Below are positions 6,308 to 8,221 of a stretch of DNA of 8,221 bases, piece by piece. This DNA comes from JAWVZU01 sp033722075 (GTDB lineage Bacteria > Pseudomonadota > Gammaproteobacteria > Xanthomonadales > SZUA-38), in assembly GCA_033722075.1 (NCBI GenBank), contig JAWVZU010000181.1, forward strand, positions 1-8,221. Direction: 5' to 3'. A program made the translations under genes and the position numbers. Within the stretch, counting starts at the first letter, position 1. Each line of letters begins with the position of its first letter. The notes beneath the pieces are model-generated. The model had not been told where the DNA came from. It saw nothing but the letters and a program-made list of their open reading frames with translations, and searched no databases.

Positions 6308-8173
6308 TCATCCGGCCTTGCGCCGCTTGCGGGAATCGCGGGCCAGGCGCTCGGCCTCGTCCTTCGCATACGGCAGCACGATGGTGGATTTCTGCATGTC
6401 CCAGGCGGCGGTCGGGCAGCGCTCGGCACACAGCCCACAGTGGATGCACTGGTCCTCGTCCTTGACCATGACCCGTCGGGTCTGCTTCAGCGGCTCGGAC
6501 ACGAACAGCGGCTCGTCGGGATTGACCGTCGGTGCGGTCAGCCGCTGGCGCAGGTCTTCTTCCTCGCCGTTTTCGGTAATGGTCAGGCAGTTGGTCGGGC
6601 AGACGTCGATGCAGGCGTCACACTCGATGCACTTGGGCCCGTCGAAAACGGTCTGGATGTCGCAGTTCAGGCAACGCTCGACCTCGACCTTGAACTCCTC
6701 GAAGGAGAAACCCAGCTCGACCTCGATGTTGATCTTCTTGAAGCGTTCGCGCAGGTCCACGTGCGGCACCATGCGGCGGGCCGACGGATCGAAATCGTTG
6801 GAGAAACTCCACTCGTGGAGCCCCATCTTGGTGGAGCTAAGGTTGAGCCCCTTGGGCAAGCGGTCATCGAGCGGCTCGCCCATACAGTGACGGTGGATGG
6901 AGATCGCCGCTTCATGACCGTGCGCCACGGCCCAGATGATGTTCTCCGGGCCGAAGGCGGCGTCACCCCCGAAGAACACGCCCGGGCGAGTCGATTGCAT
7001 GGTCTTGCGGTCCACGACCGGGACGTCCCACTGGTCGAACTCGATGCCCAGATCCCGCTCGATCCACGGGAACGCATTCTCCTGGCCGATGGCCAGAACC
7101 ACGTCATCACAGGGAATCAGCTTTTCGCCGACCACGCGCTGTTCGGTGATCCGCCCGTTATCGACCTCATACTCCATCACGTCGAAGCGCATCCCGGTCA
7201 GGCGGCCGTCCTCGACCACGAATTCCTTCGGCGAGTGATTGACGATGATCTCGACGGCCTCTTCCTCGGCGTCCTCCAGTTCCCAATCCGAGGCCTTGAA
7301 GAAACCGCGCGGCTTGCGCGCCATGACCTTCACCTCGTTGGCTCCGAGCCGCAGGGAGGTTCGGCAGCAGTCCATCGCCGTATTGCCGACACCGATGATC
7401 AGCACCTTCTCGCCGATCTCCTCGATGTGCCCGAACGCGACCGATTCGAGCCAGTCGATGCCGATATGGATATTGGCATCACCCTCCTCCCGACCCGGGA
7501 GGCTGAGCTCCTTGCCGCGTGGGGCGCCACTACCCACGAACACCGCATCGAAGCCCTCGTCGAGCAGGGCGGCCATCGACTCGACCTCGCTGTTCAGGCG
7601 CAGATCGACGCCCATGTCGAGGATATAGCCGATCTCTTCATCCAGGACTTCGCCGGGGAGGCGAAAAGCCGGAATGTTGGTTCGCATCAGTCCTCCCGGC
7701 CGATCGAACCGTTCGAAGACGGTGACTTCATAACCCAGCGGAACCAGGTCGTTCGCCACGGTCAACGAGGCGCATCCGGCCCCGATGCAGGCGACCCGCT
7801 TGCCGTTCTTCTGCTCGGGGATCTCAGGCAAGCGCTCCTCGATCTCGTCCTTGAAGTCCGCGGCCACCCGCTTCAGGCGGCAGATGGCTACCGGCTTCTG
7901 GTCTTCGTCGACCCGCTTGCGCCGGCACACCGGCTCACAGGGCCGATCACAGACCCGACCCAAAATCCCGGGAAAAACGTTGGACTGGCGGTTCACCATG
8001 TAGGCATCGGTGAACCGGCCCTGCGAGATCAATCTGATATAGAGCGGCACATCCGTATGCGCGGGGCAACCCCATTGACAATCCACCACGCGCAAAAAAT
8101 GTTCCGGGTTCGAAGTATCGGTCGGTTTCAAACCCTGTGGCACCTCTTGAGTGCTGACTATTGGCGGGGCCAA
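6308..8173 (-). CDS. GltD-like FAD/NAD(P) oxidoreductase fused to a 2[4Fe-4S] ferredoxin domain (electron-transfer subunit of the Kor complex)
   Basis: A 621-residue protein (from TTG at 8173) with three parts. Residues 25-125 are a GltD/DPD-type N-terminal Fe-S domain with C32, C36, C75, C79, C83 and C98 (DCQWGCPAHT; CDRPCEPVCRR). Residues 126-430 are the two-Rossmann flavoprotein core: FAD motif GAGCAS (131-136) ending in VFER, NAD(P) motif GVGNTAMD (261-268), and the second FAD contact GVFFGGDAA (398-406). Residues 500-590 carry CIECDACIDVCP (515-526) and CIHCGLCAERCP (576-587), two classical [4Fe-4S] motifs. Together with korA and korB downstream this matches the KorABC 2-oxoglutarate:NADP+ oxidoreductase of Azoarcus evansii, where the flavin subunit passes electrons from KorAB to NADP+. 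Direction and pyridine nucleotide are inferred. The start is uncertain: the frame is open to the window edge, the TTG at 8173 has no ribosome-binding site, and the TTG at 8131 has AAGAGGTG (8148-8141) 9 bases upstream, giving 607 residues. A free-standing homologue could act with glutamate synthase, but no large GltB-like subunit is present here. Confidence 0.9.
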   Translation of the reverse strand: MAPPIVSTQEVPQGLKPTDTSNPEHFLRVVDCQWGCPAHTDVPLYIRLISQGRFTDAYMVNRQSNVFPGILGRVCDRPCEPVCRRKRVDEDQKPVAICRLKRVAADFKDEIEERLPEIPEQKNGKRVACIGAGCASLTVANDLVPLGYEVTVFERFDRPGGLMRTNIPAFRLPGEVLDEEIGYILDMGVDLRLNSEVESMAALLDEGFDAVFVGSGAPRGKELSLPGREEGDANIHIGIDWLESVAFGHIEEIGEKVLIIGVGNTAMDCCRTSLRLGANEVKVMARKPRGFFKASDWELEDAEEEAVEIIVNHSPKEFVVEDGRLTGMRFDVMEYEVDNGRITEQRVVGEKLIPCDDVVLAIGQENAFPWIERDLGIEFDQWDVPVVDRKTMQSTRPGVFFGGDAAFGPENIIWAVAHGHEAAISIHRHCMGEPLDDRLPKGLNLSSTKMGLHEWSFSNDFDPSARRMVPHVDLRERFKKINIEVELGFSFEEFKVEVERCLNCDIQTVFDGPKCIECDACIDVCPTNCLTITENGEEEDLRQRLTAPTVNPDEPLFVSEPLKQTRRVMVKDEDQCIHCGLCAERCPTAAWDMQKSTIVLPYAKDEAERLARDSRKRRKAG

Positions 8174-8202
8174 GTGTAGCGCGTCGAGCGCTCGCGGGTA
8201 AA
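8173..8202 (-). promoter_or_regulatory. Possible sigma70 promoter of the kor operon
   Basis: On the minus strand TTTACC (8202-8197, 4 of 6 to -35) is followed after 18 bases by TACACT (8178-8173, 4 of 6 to -10). Transcription would begin near 8166, placing AAGAGGTG and the TTG at 8131 about 20 and 35 bases downstream. If real, the gene must start inside this frame and not at 8173. Both hexamers are imperfect. Confidence 0.3.
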
Positions 8203-8221
8203 CTCGCGTGCGGTTGATACC

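Noticed and set aside
6400..6680. A separate ferredoxin gene at the end of the flavoprotein gene
   Set aside because: The two CxxCxxCxxxC motifs are in frame with the flavoprotein and no stop or independent start separates them; they are a fused domain.
6440..8179. A 579-codon open frame on the plus strand opposite the flavoprotein gene
   Set aside because: It mirrors a gene with clear domains and motifs; long antisense frames are common in GC-rich coding DNA, and its translation has no recognisable domain and a His/Asp/Leu-rich shadow composition.
1..8221. tRNA, rRNA, CRISPR array, insertion sequence, toxin-antitoxin or phage elements
   Set aside because: No cloverleaf, repeat-spacer pattern, transposase motif or terminal inverted repeats were seen; the window is nearly all metabolic coding sequence with uniform high GC.

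Overview
The window reads as chromosomal DNA of a GC-rich proteobacterium, most likely a gammaproteobacterium. The clues are high GC3 coding, a BglX-type GH3 enzyme paired with a sugar-porter MFS protein and a SalR/CelR-like LacI regulator, and an aerobe-style KorAB oxidoreductase. Genus cannot be fixed from the sequence. There are six protein genes. I see no tRNA, rRNA, CRISPR array, insertion sequence or phage gene, and almost all of the window is coding.

Left third, a sugar (probably beta-glucoside) locus. Plus strand: the 3' end of a BglX-like glycoside hydrolase family 3 gene (1-713), then 5 bases later a 509-residue sugar-porter MFS gene (719-2248). Converging on them is a LacI-family repressor gene on the minus strand (2269-3324). 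A central-CG palindrome (3372-3385) overlaps the likely repressor promoter and is a good operator candidate. The simple reading is that the GH3 enzyme releases glucose or a related sugar in the periplasm, the MFS protein imports it, and the LacI protein senses the sugar and controls the set.

Right two thirds, a three-gene minus-strand operon read from the right edge leftwards. It begins with a 621-codon GltD-like FAD/NAD(P) oxidoreductase carrying a C-terminal 2[4Fe-4S] ferredoxin domain (6308-8173). Next comes korA (4463-6259), the fused gamma-alpha subunit of a 2-oxoacid:ferredoxin oxidoreductase. Last is korB (3411-4466), the thiamine-diphosphate/Fe-S beta subunit, which overlaps korA by ATGA. 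Together they look like a self-contained 2-oxoacid:NAD(P)+ oxidoreductase of the KorABC type known from Azoarcus evansii: KorAB decarboxylates the 2-oxoacid and the third protein exchanges the electrons with NAD(P). The substrate is most likely 2-oxoglutarate, but that is inference.

The two blocks meet at 3358-3410, where the lacI promoter sits just past korB with no visible terminator between them. The locus is mostly ordinary metabolism. The points worth a second look are the all-in-one electron-transfer subunit and its altered FAD motif, the missing ribosome-binding site of korA beside a repeated anti-SD-like octamer, the two palindromes at the korB/lacI junction, and a long polar loop in the transporter. 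I do not see convincing evidence of an undescribed system.
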